64,000 bases of DNA, from contig JAFFJZ010000009.1 in NCBI GenBank assembly GCA_018340375.1, forward strand, positions 20,724,501 to 20,788,500. Direction: 5' to 3'. The translations under genes were made by a program, and so were the position numbers. Positions 10,360 to 22,879 of this stretch are shown here, piece by piece. The notes beneath the pieces were generated by a model. That model saw nothing but the letters and a program-made list of their open reading frames with translations. It searched no databases and was not told the DNA's origin. Numbering within the stretch: position 1 is the first letter of the stretch; every line of letters starts with the position of its first letter. This stretch comes from Gonatopus flavifemur (lineage: Eukaryota > Arthropoda > Insecta > Hymenoptera > Dryinidae).

Positions 10360-11650
10360 ATGGAAGTTCTTTTGGAAGAGCAAAAGGAAGTCCATACGAC
10401 GATTCTCCGAATGGTTACAAATCTGAAGAAAAAGGGTGAGGCCAAAATCACCTATGAGGTCATAATTGCACGAATTGATAGGTTGAATAATTTATGGAAC
10501 GCGTTTGACGCGCGCCATCAACAACTCGTAGCACAATACACTGAGGAAAATGAAGAGTTGGAATATTTTGCTGATGACATTTACGGGTCCACTGAAGACG
10601 CATATCTCGAACAAAGGGATGTCCTTTTAGACTATAAAGAGTCCCTATCTTTTCGCGACGTGAGTGTTCGTATAGAAGCCGCCCAACCAGCTCAGGTTGA
10701 TATACCAGGCCAAAATCTGGTGGCTCAAAATCCTCAACTTCAGAACCCATCTGCTCAGGATCCACTAGTTCAAATCCCGCCAATTCAAATTCCGCCTGTT
10801 CAAAATTTTCCCGCTCCAAACCAACTAGCTCTGAATCAGCTGCCTAGGATATCTCTACCTAAATTTTCTGGGGCATATAATGAGTGGAGAAATTTTGAAG
10901 ACTTCTTTCAATCCATGAGTAAAGATAGAAATGATATTTCGAACGTTCAAAAATTTCAACATTTGAAAGTTTGTTCATTGGGTGAGGCTTCTCAGCTGAT
11001 CAGTAGTCCCTCGGTCACTGATGCTCACTTCAATTTAGCATGGTCCACGCTGGACTGCCGTTACGACAATAAAAAAATTCTTGTCAGTAATCTCGTAACG
11101 ACACTTTTGCAAGTACGTGCAATGTCTTCGGAATCTACGATTGAATTGAGATGTATATATAATTCAACGGTGGAACCCATTGAAGCCATTAAGGCCTTGG
11201 AATGTGACACTACTAATTGGGACGTTCTGCTTGTCCACATGACACTCGCTAGACTGGATTCTCAATCTAGACGAGATTGGGAAATTCAAAAATACACCGA
11301 ATTGTCAGAGGTTTGACGATCTAAAAATCTTTATGGAGGAGCGTATTCGTGCACTCAAAGTTCTCGATCCTCTTTCAAAAAATTCAAATTAAAAATCTGA
11401 GAACACTGCAGATTTCACGACACGACGATCTGGCATGCCTATAAATCATACGATTTCACGCTCTTCATCTCAATCGTTTCTCTCGTCAACATCTCGAGCT
11501 CAACTCTCAGGGTTCAAACCCCCCAGAATCAGGAAGTGTTCGTGGTGTAAGCGTGAGCAGTACATTTTGGGCTGTCCTGACTTCCACCACTAGCCCCTCA
11601 AGGAACGACAAGACATAGTTTCGCGACTAAACCTCTGTTATAATTGTTTG
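10360..11650 (+). pseudogene. BEL/Pao gag region
   Basis: Structural (capsid/nucleocapsid-type) protein of the retrotransposon. The first 318 codons from 10360 are open. An N-terminal helical region is followed by a Pro/Gln-rich repeat (about residues 120-165) and then the LPRISLPKFSGAYNEWRNF block typical of the DUF1759 part of BEL/Pao polyproteins. A +1 frameshift near 11309 is needed to continue with RFDDLKIFMEERIRAL. Further on come stops at about 11391 and 11591, with Cys-containing CSWCKRE and LCYNCLGDH stretches between and after them that look like degraded zinc knuckles. The ATG at 10360 is the first good start after the hAT insertion. Confidence 0.85.
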
Positions 11651-11651
11651 G

Positions 11652-12346
11652 GTGACCATTTGGTTACTGAGCGCAAGTCTGAGCGTCGTTGCACTATCTG
11701 CAATCGAAACCCTAATTCCTTCCTGCATCCAGACGTTACTGGTGCAAGTCTGGCGCAGAACGTTATGCCAGCGCACTCCTCAAGCCATTCTCTCGGCCAC
11801 AGCTCGGGTAAAAGTTACCCGTCCTTCGGGAAACTCAGTTTTAGTGAGGGTCCTTTTAGACCAAGGATCTGAAGTTACATTCATTTCAGAAGCCGTGGCT
11901 CGAATACTTCAACTTCCACGAAGCAGGGTTGAGGTGCCACTGATGGGAATTTCCGCTGCACCGACAGGGATGGCAGAATACTCCGCTTCCGTCATCATCT
12001 CACCTGGAGTGGAACCAACACTGAACATTACGACGGAGACACTCATCCTGCCTAAATTAACGAATTCGATTCCGACGGCTCAAATTCACGAATTGGACCT
12101 TTCTTCTCTCAATGGAGCTCCGCTAGTGGATCCTGATTATAATCAGCTCACCGGCGTTGAAATGATTCTCGGCGCTGATTTATATGGACCTATCTTAAGA
12201 TATGGTGTAAGTTCCATACCCGATTCCTCTGTAATAGCTCAGAACACAGATTTCGGCTGGGGTTGTCGGGTGCTGCCGTCAGGGCTGACTCCCATTCCCA
12301 ATTCAACTCCTTTCATTGCTTCTCTTATCACAGCAGAATTAACGTA
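11652..12346 (+). pseudogene. BEL/Pao aspartic protease region
   Basis: Retropepsin-like protease that would mature the polyprotein. The active-site strand reads VRVLLDQGSEVTFISE, in which Gln replaces the usual Ser, Pro or Thr after the catalytic Asp. Other BEL/Pao proteins vary at this position. A later ILGADLYG matches the conserved end of the domain. The block is open for 231 codons and stops at 12345 just before the RT frame. Confidence 0.82.
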
Positions 12347-12347
12347 G

Positions 12348-13240
12348 ATTAGTTTCAGGTTGTACAAAGGTTCTGGCAGCTCGAAGCAGTGCCCACAGAT
12401 TCCAAATTTACGACTCCGGAGGAGGAATGGTGTGAACAACATTACAACCGTACTCATACACGGGACAAAGACGGCCGCTACATCGTACGACTACCATGCA
12501 AGGACAAACTTCCACGAGTCACCGAAAGAACCAGAAGGATCGCCATCTCTTCGATTAAGTCTCTAGACAAGAGATTTGAGCAGAATCCAGATCTGAATAC
12601 ACGATATTCGGGTTTCATGGAAGAATATTCAGATCTAGGGCACATGCAATTGATATTAGACGAGAAGACTTCACCCAGATCTGCCTGGTATTCAGTTCAC
12701 CCTTCTGTTTTCAGAATAACAGGCTCGATTTCCAAAATTCGAGTCGTTTTCGACGCCTCGAAGCGAAATCCCACTGGATGTTCTTTGAACGATTGTTTGT
12801 GGCCAGGACCAGTGTTGCAAACTGACATCTTCCTCATTCTCCCCAATTGGAGACATCATCGCCTAGTTTTCATTGCCGACATCTTAAAGATGTTCAGGCA
12901 AATCCTGGTTCATCCCGAGGATCAGGATCTTCGAAGAATTATCTGGAAGAACCCCGACTCCGAATCTCCATGCAGCTATCGCCTAAAAACAATCACGGCA
13001 CCACTTGTGCCCCCTTCTTCGCTCTCCATACCTCATCACAACTTGCAGAGGATGAGGGATGGAGATTCTCCCGGAGGGCAGTAGTTCTACGGAATCAAAC
13101 GTTCGTAGATGACATCCTAACAGGTGCGGATAATATTCAAAACGCTATATCGAATCGCGATGAGACTATCAATCTTCTCAAAGCTGGGAGATTCAATCTT
13201 GATGAATGGTCTTCGAATCACCCTGATTCACTGTCAAGTT
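12348..13240 (+). pseudogene. BEL/Pao reverse transcriptase, frameshifted
   Basis: RT domain in two frames. The first holds KIRVVFDASKRNPTGCSLND and ADILKMFRQI, with the first catalytic Asp in the AD of that motif. After a frameshift near 12990 the other frame gives GTTCAPFFAL and then the active-site box FVDDILTGAD (YVDD-type). Between them an in-frame stop shows that the region is broken more than once. The order follows BEL/Pao rather than Gypsy. Confidence 0.88.
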
Positions 13241-14203
13241 GACACTCACTCATTCGATATTCACGACCCGGTAAAAACTCTCAGTCTCGTTTGGTTCCTT
13301 TCTGAAGGCATTTTCAGTTTCCGAACACCTCAAAATCTCGTTCCACCACATCTCGGTTCTCAATCGCTCAGTGAGCGCATCATTCTCCGAACCCTCGCTA
13401 GAGTTTTCGACCCCCTTGGCTGGTTAGCTCCAGTCACCGTCGATGCCAAAATAATCATACAAGCTCTTCGGCTATTGGGTGTAAGTTGGAATGCGCCTCT
13501 ACCATTCCACATACGTGAACAATGGCAGAGCTATCTTGATCCACTCCAAGACCTAGACAAGATCCGTATCAATCGTTGGACCGATCATTCGCCTGCAGCC
13601 AATAATTTGCAGCTGCACGGTTTCGCCGACGCCTCCACACAAGCATATTCAGCTGCTGTGTATTTAAGACTGGTCCTTATCCACCTTCCTCTGCTCGCTG
13701 CCAAATCAGAGGTCGCTCCCGTGGATACGGTTAGTCTCCCTCGTTTGAAGCTGTGTTCCGCAGTTCTCTTAGTTAAACTCCTCTCCCGCCTCAAAAAATC
13801 CCCAGACTTCGGGGGGATTCCAGTTACCGCTTGGCTAGACAGCCAAGTGGCGCTAGCTTGGCTGAGGACGCACCCAAGCAACTGGACCACCTTTGTAGCT
13901 AATCAAGTAGCCCAGATCCAAACGAGCTTCCCTGAGCTCCCCTGGAATCATGTCCCTACAAAGGGAAACCCAGCCGATTTGGCCACAAGGAGTATAAATC
14001 CTCTCGCTTTGGCCGACTCTCCCTTATGGTGGCTAGGGCCAGCTTGGATGGCGCTTGAACCAACTTCTTGGCCACTTCAACGCGATACCGATACGATTGA
14101 ATTAGAAACCTGTAGGGTAGCGACGGTACATTTGACAGAGGTGAGCGTAGAAATGCCTTCCTCGATCTCACCTCCCGAATTTCGTCTCCCAATGAACTGT
14201 TAA
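13241..14203 (+). pseudogene. BEL/Pao RNase H and peptidase A17-type region
   Basis: Continuation of pol. It contains ARVFDPLGWLAPVTVDAKI, a signature of the Pao RT connection region. The RNase H-like domain follows: HGFADAST with a catalytic Asp, LPRLKLCSAVLL with a position normally holding Glu, WLDSQVALAWL with another Asp, and KGNPADLATR with the C-terminal Asp. The Glu position appears as Cys, so this copy may have lost a catalytic residue. The frame is open from about 13124 to 14203. Confidence 0.82.
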
Positions 14204-14210
14204 GAATCAC

Positions 14211-15624
14211 AGGCTATTGTTTGCGCTTCGTGCGTGAATGCAGGTCTTCCTTATCTCCGGTAGTTTATCCCACGTTCATCACAGCTGACGAGTTACGTAA
14301 TGCACAGTGCTTGTTAGTGAAGACAGTGCAAGCCTCTGATTTCACAAATAAAAGCGCTCTGAAGCAGGGTCTGTTCCATCGAAAAGTCCACTCCTCAGGT
14401 TTAATCCCTTAATTGACGATCAAGGGATCTTGGGAGACGGTGAGAGATCAAAATTCTCTCACCTCAACTTCAATGAGAAGTTTCCACCTATACTTCCGAA
14501 GAATCATTCTCTAAGCCGTCTCTTCATCGCTGAAGCCCATTTGCGCGCTCTCCATGGTGGATCCTCACTCACCATGGGGATTCTACTCAGTTCGGTCTGG
14601 ATCTTGAGAGCCAGATCTATAGTAAAAGCCCATATTCGCTCGTGTATTCGCTGTTTCAAGCACAGACCTGCTTTGGGAACCCAGCTTATGGGGGACCTTC
14701 CCGCCTCACGGATAAACTCCGATCGTCCTTTCGCAAGAACTGGATTGGACGATGCTGTTCCCATTCAGCTAAGAATGAACCACGGAAGCGTACTTGCGAA
14801 GAGCATATTTGCCTATTCGTCTGCTTTGTCACCGAAGCCCTACACCTTGAGGGAGTGAGCGATGCTACTTCGCAAGCTTCCATTGCAGCCTTCCGTCGAT
14901 TCTGCGGTAGACGCGGCGTTCCTCTCGAAATCCACTCCGACAACAGTACTGTCTTCAAGGGTGCTAGTTCATAGCTCTCAAAACTTCTCCACGACTCCAC
15001 AAACTTCTACAGCGAAGCTCCAGAATCGCTGGATAAGGACAGAACGTCGTGGATTTTCATCCCTCCCAACGCTCCACACTTCGGAGGTTTGTGGGAAGCA
15101 GGAGTGAGATCGGTGAAGCATCACCTCTCCAGAATTGTAAGAGACCAGATACTGACCTACGAAGAGCTCACCACCTTGCTCATTCAGATTGAGGACTGTC
15201 TCAATTCACGGCCGTTATACCTCATGTCTGCGGACCCCTATCACCTCACAGTATTAACACCTGCTCACTTTCTGATAGGCACGTCCCTCCATTCAATTTC
15301 TGAACCAATTTTGAAGGATTTGAAATCCAACCATCTCTCTCGATGGCGAATGATACGAAGAATGTATCAAAATTCCTGGGAAAGATGGTCCAAAGAGTAC
15401 CTCCAGCAACGATACAAGTGGCGAACTCCCCAAGAAAATTTTAAGCCTGGTCAGTTAGTCCTGCTTTAGGATGACCGTTACCCTCCCTTAAAATGGGCTC
15501 TTGGTGAGTGGTCCAAACACATCCAGGACCAGATGGACATATTTGAGTTGTCACGGTTAAAACCTCCAACTCAATCTTCAAACGTCCCATCACGAAGCTC
15601 AGTGTTTTGCCGCTCGAATCCTAA
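14211..15624 (+). pseudogene. BEL/Pao integrase, frameshifted
   Basis: Integrase with an N-terminal zinc-binding part (HLRALHGG, then CIRCFKHRP) and a catalytic core. The core starts after a frameshift near 14760. It contains FVTEALHLEGVSDATSQA with one catalytic Asp region and GVPLEIHSDNSTVFKGA with the SDN motif. A break near 14970-15080 precedes LWEAGVRSVKHHL, where the Glu region of the core is normally found. The last part (15089-15624) matches the C-terminal DUF5641 end, including TPAHFLIG. It has a TAG at about 15467 within FKPGQLVLL. Confidence 0.87.
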
Positions 15625-15684
15625 TTAGGTTCTCACGGCGGGCGGTCCCTATTTTCAGTATCAGGCAGAGAAGGGTTATCGTTC

Positions 15685-15704
15685 AACAACGAGGCGGGTG
15701 GTAA
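15685..15704 (+). promoter_or_regulatory. Polypurine tract
   Basis: Purine-rich GAGGCGGGTGGTAA lies immediately before the TG start of the 3' LTR, the position where plus-strand priming occurs in LTR elements. Confidence 0.7.
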
Positions 15705-16158
15705 TGTTTGGGGGATTCATAATCGTCGGTTTCTTCCGATTGCTCCTCGGGTGGACCAAGTAGCTTGGGAGGGTAGCCGGGGAAGTCGGCAGTTCGAATA
15801 CCCACTCATTTGCCAATATTCAGATTATAAGTTCAGTTCGCTCAAGTACCTCGATATAGATATACGCGTACCCCACCTCGCTATCAAATTATCTCAATTC
15901 ACCACGCGGTCCTCAGAATGAATCCTAAGATTTATGTTATTTTTATCTTCAAAGTTGTTAATATCGTAGGATTATTGTACTTGTGAATTTGGAAGTGTTT
16001 TCACAAACGCGAGTGATTATTTCAATCGTTAATAGATTAGATCCGGCATCTCTACTCTCCTTTCTACTAATCGCATTCATTCGATTTCCTCCGAACTTCT
16101 CTCCTTATTTTCATCTCATGGAAAAACAGTTCCTAATTGCTCTCAAATATTCCCTTCA
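15705..16158 (+). repeat. 3' LTR of the BEL/Pao element
   Basis: 454 bp, TGTTTGGG to CCCTTCA, uninterrupted. Its alignment to the 5' LTR fixes both the LTR ends and the empty site of the piggyBac-like insertion. Confidence 0.93.
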
Positions 16159-16443
16159 ACCACGAAGTAATACTTTCGAAAAATAACTATTTTTTCCCAA
16201 ATATATCATTCAAAGTGAGATAGCCTCTCTCGAAAAACCACTTGACTATCCACACTTTTCTCAAGCGATTTCTTTACTACAGCGAATGTAGTTATTTTTA
16301 TTCCAAATTTTGTACAGGAATACGAGCAGTAAAAGAGAAGCTACTTTACTTTTAGAAATTTCGTGATAACGAGGATTTGTCTTTGAAATATCTCGATCTT
16401 AGAAGACTTGTATCAACAATGAGTTGTTCTTTCGAAAGTTGAT

Positions 16444-17118
16444 CTAAATAACTGGCAGCTGTATATCTCCTCTAGGATTAGTTACATTCATTTTATGAAA
16501 AATTCTAGCATCCAACTGTCGCATATTTGTGTCATGTGATAAATGAAAAAGATATTGCATATTCAACCGGAATTCAGAATTTTTCGACATCAATCTTGAC
16601 TTTATGAATTCAAAATCAGTCAGACGTACAGACCTGTTTTCATGCTGCCCATTCACCCCATAAGGATATAAATCAGGGAAACACATTAAATCTAAATCCC
16701 TAATACGATTATCTAATGGAACATCATTCACTTTGATCATCTGATAAAGTTTAGTAGCAGATTCATTGACCCTTTTGTCATACACAGGATGAATCGTAAA
16801 TTGGTCGTAAAAAGCATCTGATTGTGTCATCTGCGTTAATAATGCAGCTTCAACATGATCGGGAGTATCATCAAGAATTACTCGCTGTTCATTCTGTACT
16901 CTTTCTTCCGATTCGCCATCACGTACTAAAAAGATTTCTTCTTGAAAATATGTATCCTGCAAATCGTCATTCAATAATGTATCATGCGATTGGAGTAAAA
17001 TAATTTCTGAATACAAGGGATTGTTCTCTTTTAGCCATTTAAATGTATTCCATACTTTCTTAACATCAACCAACTTTTCCCAAATCATTCTCGATTTGGT
17101 TGGAATTCCATGCATCAA
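16444..17118 (-). pseudogene. Helitron-type protein, helicase-like N-terminal domain fragment
   Basis: Minus-strand frame of 224 codons. It includes LDLMCFPDLYPYGVNGQ followed by VRLTDFEFIKSRLMSKNSEF and LNMQYLFHLSHD. This is the start of the Helitron helicase-like N-terminal domain, which precedes the Rep (rolling-circle) motif in Helitron transposases. The frame ends at 16444, before the HUH motif and helicase would appear, and nothing downstream continues it, so the catalytic parts are missing. The upstream block at 17129-17584 belongs to the same protein in another frame. Confidence 0.8.
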
Positions 17119-17128
17119 TATGTAAAAT

Positions 17129-17584
17129 TCATTGATTTAAATTGATAGGCTCAGTGGATGAACAAATTTTTTTGATGGTTTCTTGTAGGGGTAACGGGAG
17201 ATGAAATGTTCTTCCTTTGGATTTCGATATCATATGTTTGTGAGGCATATTTTCTTTCATCACTGTACCCATTTTTTGAACAGTTTGAAATGTCTTTGCC
17301 CTTTGGATGAGAATTTTCTCATAATCGTGAGGTTCTGTTATTTGTTGAACTGTACGTACCTCAAGCTTATTCAAAATACAAGTTGGTGGAATACAATTGG
17401 TACGGATTTTATTATGGCAATATCGGCAAATGACGATCATTACTTTATTCGTAGGGTTGACCAGATTCATCAACATACTCCAAATGTTTTTATCGTATGA
17501 ATTTTTGACAATATCCACTTTGACAATGTCTCTTTCAAAACACAGTTTTTCACATGAAATGCAAGCAATGCATGGAGTGTCCAC
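17129..17584 (-). pseudogene. DUF6570-like block of the same Helitron protein
   Basis: Minus-strand frame with a Cys-pair region (CIACISCEKLCF, then VICRYCHNKI), the phrase PPTCILNKLEV, and EKILIQRAKTFQTVQKMGTV. These features are common to the DUF6570 region found just before the Helitron N-terminal domain in arthropods. A short gap with a stop separates it from 17118, showing a frameshift. Confidence 0.75.
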
Positions 17585-17689
17585 AGATCGCTTCGCGAAA
17601 ACTTGAAAAGCTGAATAATTTTGAGACAGTATTTGTTCCTCATTCAGATTGATTTCAGCATTAGTGTTTGTTGATAGTTTCGCCCTTTG

Positions 17690-18704
17690 TTAGGCTTCTA
17701 GAGATATTTGTTGAAGTACATCAACATCGTTATCGTCCAGAGCCTTATCCAGAATAGATACATGCGTATGAGAATTAGTAATTTCATAAATCAGTCTTTG
17801 TATGTATCTCAAATTGGAAAAGTACGGTGACAATATCTTGAGACTCAAAAAATTTGACTTGCAGGACTCTGAGTTTATGTAGCAAGCATGAGAGTGACCA
17901 AGTCTTTCAGTATTCATTTTATTATAACAATTTTGAACTTGGTCACACAAATCATCAATCTTTTCCAACGAGCAATTCAATAATTTCTGAAAAAAATCTT
18001 TCAAAGTATCAAAAAAGTTCACACTTTCCGTTTTACAGAGAGAGTTGCATGGCCAAGTTTTGCTGGCTTTACTTTTGGATGGTAATACTGGTAAAATGTT
18101 TGCAGCTTGACCTTTTGAATTCATTACGATTGGATTCGAACATTTGAGAGGATGATATGCAGTTTCCCAAACATATGGTTCTGATGAAGCATTGTGCTTT
18201 GATTCTCCACATAAGCCGTTAACTGTTCCCTCAAATTCTGAACATTTTGATGCACGAGTTAGAGCAACTTCCACTTTTTGTTTCACATCTTCTAATAATT
18301 AATGGACTCGCTCCCAAAGATGATATCCGGAGAACATTCAATAAATTTCTAATATCACTCTCTTTAGTGCATTTAGTTAGTATCTTATTATTTGCAAGAG
18401 CGATACTTCCTGAGGATTTTTTTTGCATAAGTAGATTTCATTCTGCGAAGACGGTTTCCTTTGTAGGTATTCGCATAATGTTTTGCTTTCTTAATAATGA
18501 CAGTTCTGTTGGCTCCGTAATATTCCTTACGTTTTTTAAGTATCCTTTCTTCATTCTTTTCATAATAATTTTTCTTCTATTCAGTATATAATTAGATTTT
18601 TTCTTGGCAAGAATTTCTTTTTTATGGGACTTATAATATTTCCTTCTCTTTTCAAGTATATCTGCTTTTCTGATATTATGAACCTTCATTATGGTTTTCC
18701 ACAT
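17690..18704 (-). pseudogene. Upstream part of the Helitron protein, degraded
   Basis: Two or three minus-strand frames (17690-18286, 18231-18428 and 18438-18704). The outermost is very Lys/Arg-rich with repeated KRRKYYKSHKKEILAKKK-type units. The middle one has Cys residues (CNSLC, NSESC) and ends in a helical stretch. They lie in the order expected for the N-terminal region of arthropod Helitron proteins, but on their own they carry no diagnostic motif. Confidence 0.55.
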
Positions 18705-19194
18705 GTATTCAATTTTTTATCTCCTGGAATTGGATGTGACGTTTCTGGTTTTTTATTATTTTTCCCCTGTATTTCATCAACATTTGTTCTTTTCCTACTC
18801 AAATTATTGTTATTTGTTTCACTGATAAGGAAATCAATATTTTTTATTGAAGTATCAATTTGAGAGGTGTCTCTTAATTTTGTCTTATGATCGTTCTTTT
18901 TCTCATTATAGATACGTCTTTTTCGTTCATAAATTCCATCCTCATTTTTATCACGATAATTTTCACTTTGTAATTTTTCCTTTTCTGTATAAGTTTCATA
19001 ATATTTAGAGTCGATTTGTTTTTTGAACTAGTTGCTTTTTTAGCAGTTATTTTCGACTTCCCGACAGTAGTGACAAACGATTTTGTTTTGAGTTACATCA
19101 TGATTCGAGTACATCTTATTTAGTGTCTGTTTATGATTATCTTGCTGTCTTTCTTTATCATTCGTATTCAGTTTCAGAGACTCGCTACTAGATT

Positions 19195-19960
19195 CTAATG
19201 GCCCAAATTCATTTTTTTTTTACTGCTGTATGAATGTTCATCGAGTATGGAACTGGGGAATATGCTTGAATAACATTCGTTCCTATATAATTTATTTGCC
19301 ATTCGATTCATTTGTCCATTGAACAGTGTTTCCTGTTCCTCACGATGCATATTTGCTTTCAGCGGTGTTTGTAATTCCCTGGCAAGTCCAATGATTGATT
19401 GATCAGTAATTCGAAGTATATGTGGAAAATGTTCGATACGATTGGTTTGCAGAATTTTCAATAAATGGGGACGGATTGATGCGAAATCATACGTAACATG
19501 TTCTGGATGTATTTGAAACAGTAAAGACACTGCGAAAGCTATTGCAAATACACCACACTCTCTGCCGTTAGGTTGAATCTGTACTTGGGGGAATTCAACC
19601 CCTTTACTATCAAACGGATAAAAATGATACAATTTTCTTAGAAAAATCTCATAATGTGCATGCAACTGTTTTGAGTTCAATGAGTCGAAAATATAAAGCG
19701 TCTGTGCATTATAATAACTGCAAACCCAATGCCCATCAGCATTGGTTTCGAAATCGTCGCATTCATGCAAAATCTGAATGTGTTTTTGATGTTCATGCAC
19801 TGGTTCAATTGTATCGGGTATTTGAACCCTCCATGTTTCTCGCGGTTGATAATTTGACCAATTTGCGAGCTATTTGTGAAAATGTTCTACATGATCGTCT
19901 GTCAACGATTCACCCTGAATCAAGATACGAACGTTGACAGCATTCAACAGAGGAAGATTT
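19195..19960 (-). pseudogene. Ulp1-like cysteine protease linked to the Helitron
   Basis: C48-type (Ulp1/SENP-like) cysteine protease, which in this family cleaves ubiquitin-like modifiers. Counting from the Met at 19800, the likely catalytic residues are His24 in GHWVCSYY, Asp39 in IFDSLN, Gln76 and Cys82 in QPNGRECGVFAIAFA. All four are present. Upstream of 19800 the same frame reads LTDDHVEHFHK, then a stop, then YQPRETWRVQIPDTIEPV, so the true N-terminus is broken. Such proteases occur next to or fused with Helitron proteins in insects; the same strand and short distance here fit that. About 500 bases of low-coding DNA separate it from the Lys-rich block. Confidence 0.78.
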
Positions 19961-20119
19961 CTATTCATTCCAGACATGACGAAAGATGTGTTTCAGCTTC
20001 CAATTGTTATATTATCTCAAATGCGCACAAGGAATCAATTGAGAACTGTATATTTTTTATTACCAAAAATATGGGATCAATTAGCGCTTGAAGGATGAAA
20101 AGATAATACAAGTTTATTC

Positions 20120-20320
20120 GATGACACAGCGCATCAGCAGCTGTTAGCGCTTTCTAATGTCTCAGTACGTCTTTGTTGATTGTACTCGGGTAATAATCTA
20201 ATACATAAGCAGCTGAATACAGCACATAAGCAGCCGTCAGCGCTTTTGAATGTCTCAATATCTTTTTGACTAATGTACTCAGTGAATGATTCAGTGCATG
20301 AGCAGCTGAGAATACTTTTG
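20120..20320. repeat. Short degenerate tandem repeat, unit about 90-100 bp
   Basis: The phrase GCAGCTG, GCGCTTT-type bases and AATGTCTCA recur in order two to three times, each unit ending with CATAAGCAGC or CATGAGCAGC. Confidence 0.5.
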
Positions 20321-22860
20321 AAGTATATGAGGAGGAAAGAGAAGAAAAAACTGAAGTGGAAAGTTGAAGAGGGAGAGGGAAAGGAAGATCCAAAGGGAAA
20401 CAACTGAAAAGGAACACCTCCTTTCCTTAACACGTGTGATGGAGTTGTAGGATGTAGGATTTCCAACCTGTAAATCAATTTATCAGTCAATATTTATCAA
20501 TTTCCATCTTTGCAGAAGTAGGCACATATTTACACAGGAGAAAAACATTGAAATGTAGATTGCCCTTCTGATCAAGATACTATAATTAAATATGTGACAA
20601 CAGGTGCCCAATGATATGAACACGTGGGGAGGAATTAATTTTGCGAGGCATCTTCTCTGTAAAATATAGAGGTGAATCTTTATTTGGTGGAGTAAATTTG
20701 AATGATTATCTGAGTGTGATTCATTGCAAACTTGCTAATTTCATTGGATTATATAAACGACTCCCTTCAGAAAGAAGTGAGGAGAGTATAAGTGAATTCA
20801 CATGGAATTGATGCGTATGAATTCATGTTGAAGAGTTGATAAAGTAACGATTTCCAATTTCAAATTGACTGGAATTCTAAATGAAGAGGAAATGTTTTTG
20901 GAAGCCTTCCAAAAATGTATCAATAAAATTTATGTGGAGTGAGAAATCAAGAAGAACATTGAAAACACGGAAATTCTCGAAATTTAGATCGGATGTGGAC
21001 AGTAGTTTCTTGGAGTAAAATTCAAGAAGTGTAGGATAACTTATCACTCTCATTGTTAAAAACCTAATCCAAACTGTCTCCGAATATTGTGTACTTTATT
21101 AAAATGACCCATTGCTTCACACAGAGATTTTTCACACATACTTCAATAAATATAATTACTCATTCCACAAATATTACTTTGTATTGTGTGGGTAGTATAC
21201 AGAATGTCCCAGAACAAAGTATCAACCTCAGAGATGCAGATAAAAAGTATCTACAGTAACATTTTCGAAGATTTTGAAGTGGAAAGGCATTTTTCCTATC
21301 ACAAATAAAACTTGGACTCCAATAACTACTGTAGCAATGATCATTTTGACCCACGATAGTTTGAGACTCACGTCTTTCACAGCTCCGAAAAGTAGCTATT
21401 CTTACAATTTTTATATTCCTATAGGAACTTCCTCCAGAGTAACTGATACATGTATTTACCCAAGGAACCACGGCTTGCACGTATTCAGTATTGTAATCGC
21501 AGTTCGAAGTATCAATAATTGATAAATCATGTCTACCTATGATTATGGAATGCAGTTATCACAATTCGCCTGCTCATTAATTACACTTTTTTTACAGTTT
21601 CTTTTCAATGTGGAAATATACATGAATATCATGGTATGAGATGATAAATAAATGATTCATAACCCACGTGAGATATTTTATTCTTCCCTTCTTTGTGTTA
21701 TTAAATGAAAATCTACGTGATCAAACAAAGAGAGGAACAATAAAATATGTGATGTTATTTATAAGTTAACAACACCTCATCTGTCATACAGGTTATTCGC
21801 AGTTCATTATTTTTCAATTGATAATATAACTGAAATATCACAGTAATGATAATGTATTTCATTATATTTTTAATAAAAAAAAATAATGAAAATCACAAAA
21901 AAACCAATAACCATCCCTGTTACATGAGGAAAAGAAAGTAAATATAAGAAAGATATCAAAAGCAACATATTATTTTATGCGACAAATATTTGATGATATG
22001 GTATTACGAATGTCTGTGGGCTCCTCCATCAATCATGTCCAACTGTACTCACCATAAAATCAAAGCATACTGTCGAAAATAGTTTTATTCGAAATAACTA
22101 CAGCATTATACTCAACGTAACATTTAGTTTTTCCTGCTGCGGATACAAATTATTGACAGTATAGCGATATAACTCACGAAGAATAAAGATTTTTTGTAAC
22201 TACTCCAGCTGTTTGATTAGAGTTATTTTGTTATTATACAGAAAATTGCTGGGCTCATTTTCAGCTACGATTTGGAGTTTGAGGACTTGGAATAGATATT
22301 TTCTTCCATTTTCACTTGAGTAGGTACGATTCATGCAGTTTCAGTTACAAAACGGAGCTACAGTAGGAGAAAAGATTCGGTTCCGAATATAATAGCTATG
22401 ATAACCATTTCCATTTTTCTCAGTGTAGATGCTATCATTCTGTTTTCGTCTAAACTCATTCACTCAACAAGGACAACACTTTGACATCTAAGGAAAGTGT
22501 ACTGACTGCGGCATCCCTGATCCCCCTTCCACCAGCGTATTCCTGAGGGGATACTGAACAACTCTTCCATATAACATTTTTCGACTCGAAGCTTGGTTTT
22601 CAAGTTATACATATACAAACAACCAGACATTGGTTTACATGACTCGCGTGAACTCTGTTCATTATAATAATATTATTGGCAGAATATTGAAATAGCCAAG
22701 ATTGGGTATTGTAGTCAGCCAAAGCTAGGTCAGAACAGAGCCAGAGTTGGAGGGAGCACGATATGTTAGGTCGAAAACAATGTGCCTGAACTAATGGGGG
22801 ACTGACTGGCTTTGGAATCGGTTATCAACTTTCGTCAAAAGAAATCTTCGAATGAGCATG
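20321..22860. other. No gene recognised
   Basis: AT-rich sequence. Open frames here (for example 21160-21480 on the minus strand) show no domain features. A CAGTGTA string at 22421 resembles the right end of the CACTG MITE family, but I found no matching left end. Confidence 0.5.
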
Positions 22861-22879
22861 CATCTGATGGTTCACCAAA

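Larger units (their letters stand above)
6265..16158 (+). mobile_element. Complete but inactive BEL/Pao LTR retrotransposon
   Basis: The element runs from a TGTT start in the 5' LTR to a TTCA end in the 3' LTR. It is flanked by the 5-bp duplication ACCAC at 6260-6264 and 16159-16163, which fixes both boundaries. Between the LTRs lie a primer-binding site, gag, aspartic protease, reverse transcriptase, RNase H and integrase remnants, and a purine-rich tract before the 3' LTR. This domain order is that of BEL/Pao. Every coding block has at least one frameshift or stop. The two LTRs differ at roughly one base in ten over the first ~180 bp by hand count, so the insertion is old. Three later insertions sit in the 5' LTR as a nest, and one sits in the leader. 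Confidence 0.93.

Noticed and set aside
20134..20490. 118-codon minus-strand open frame
   Set aside because: Spans a degenerate repeat and purine-rich sequence, with no motif.
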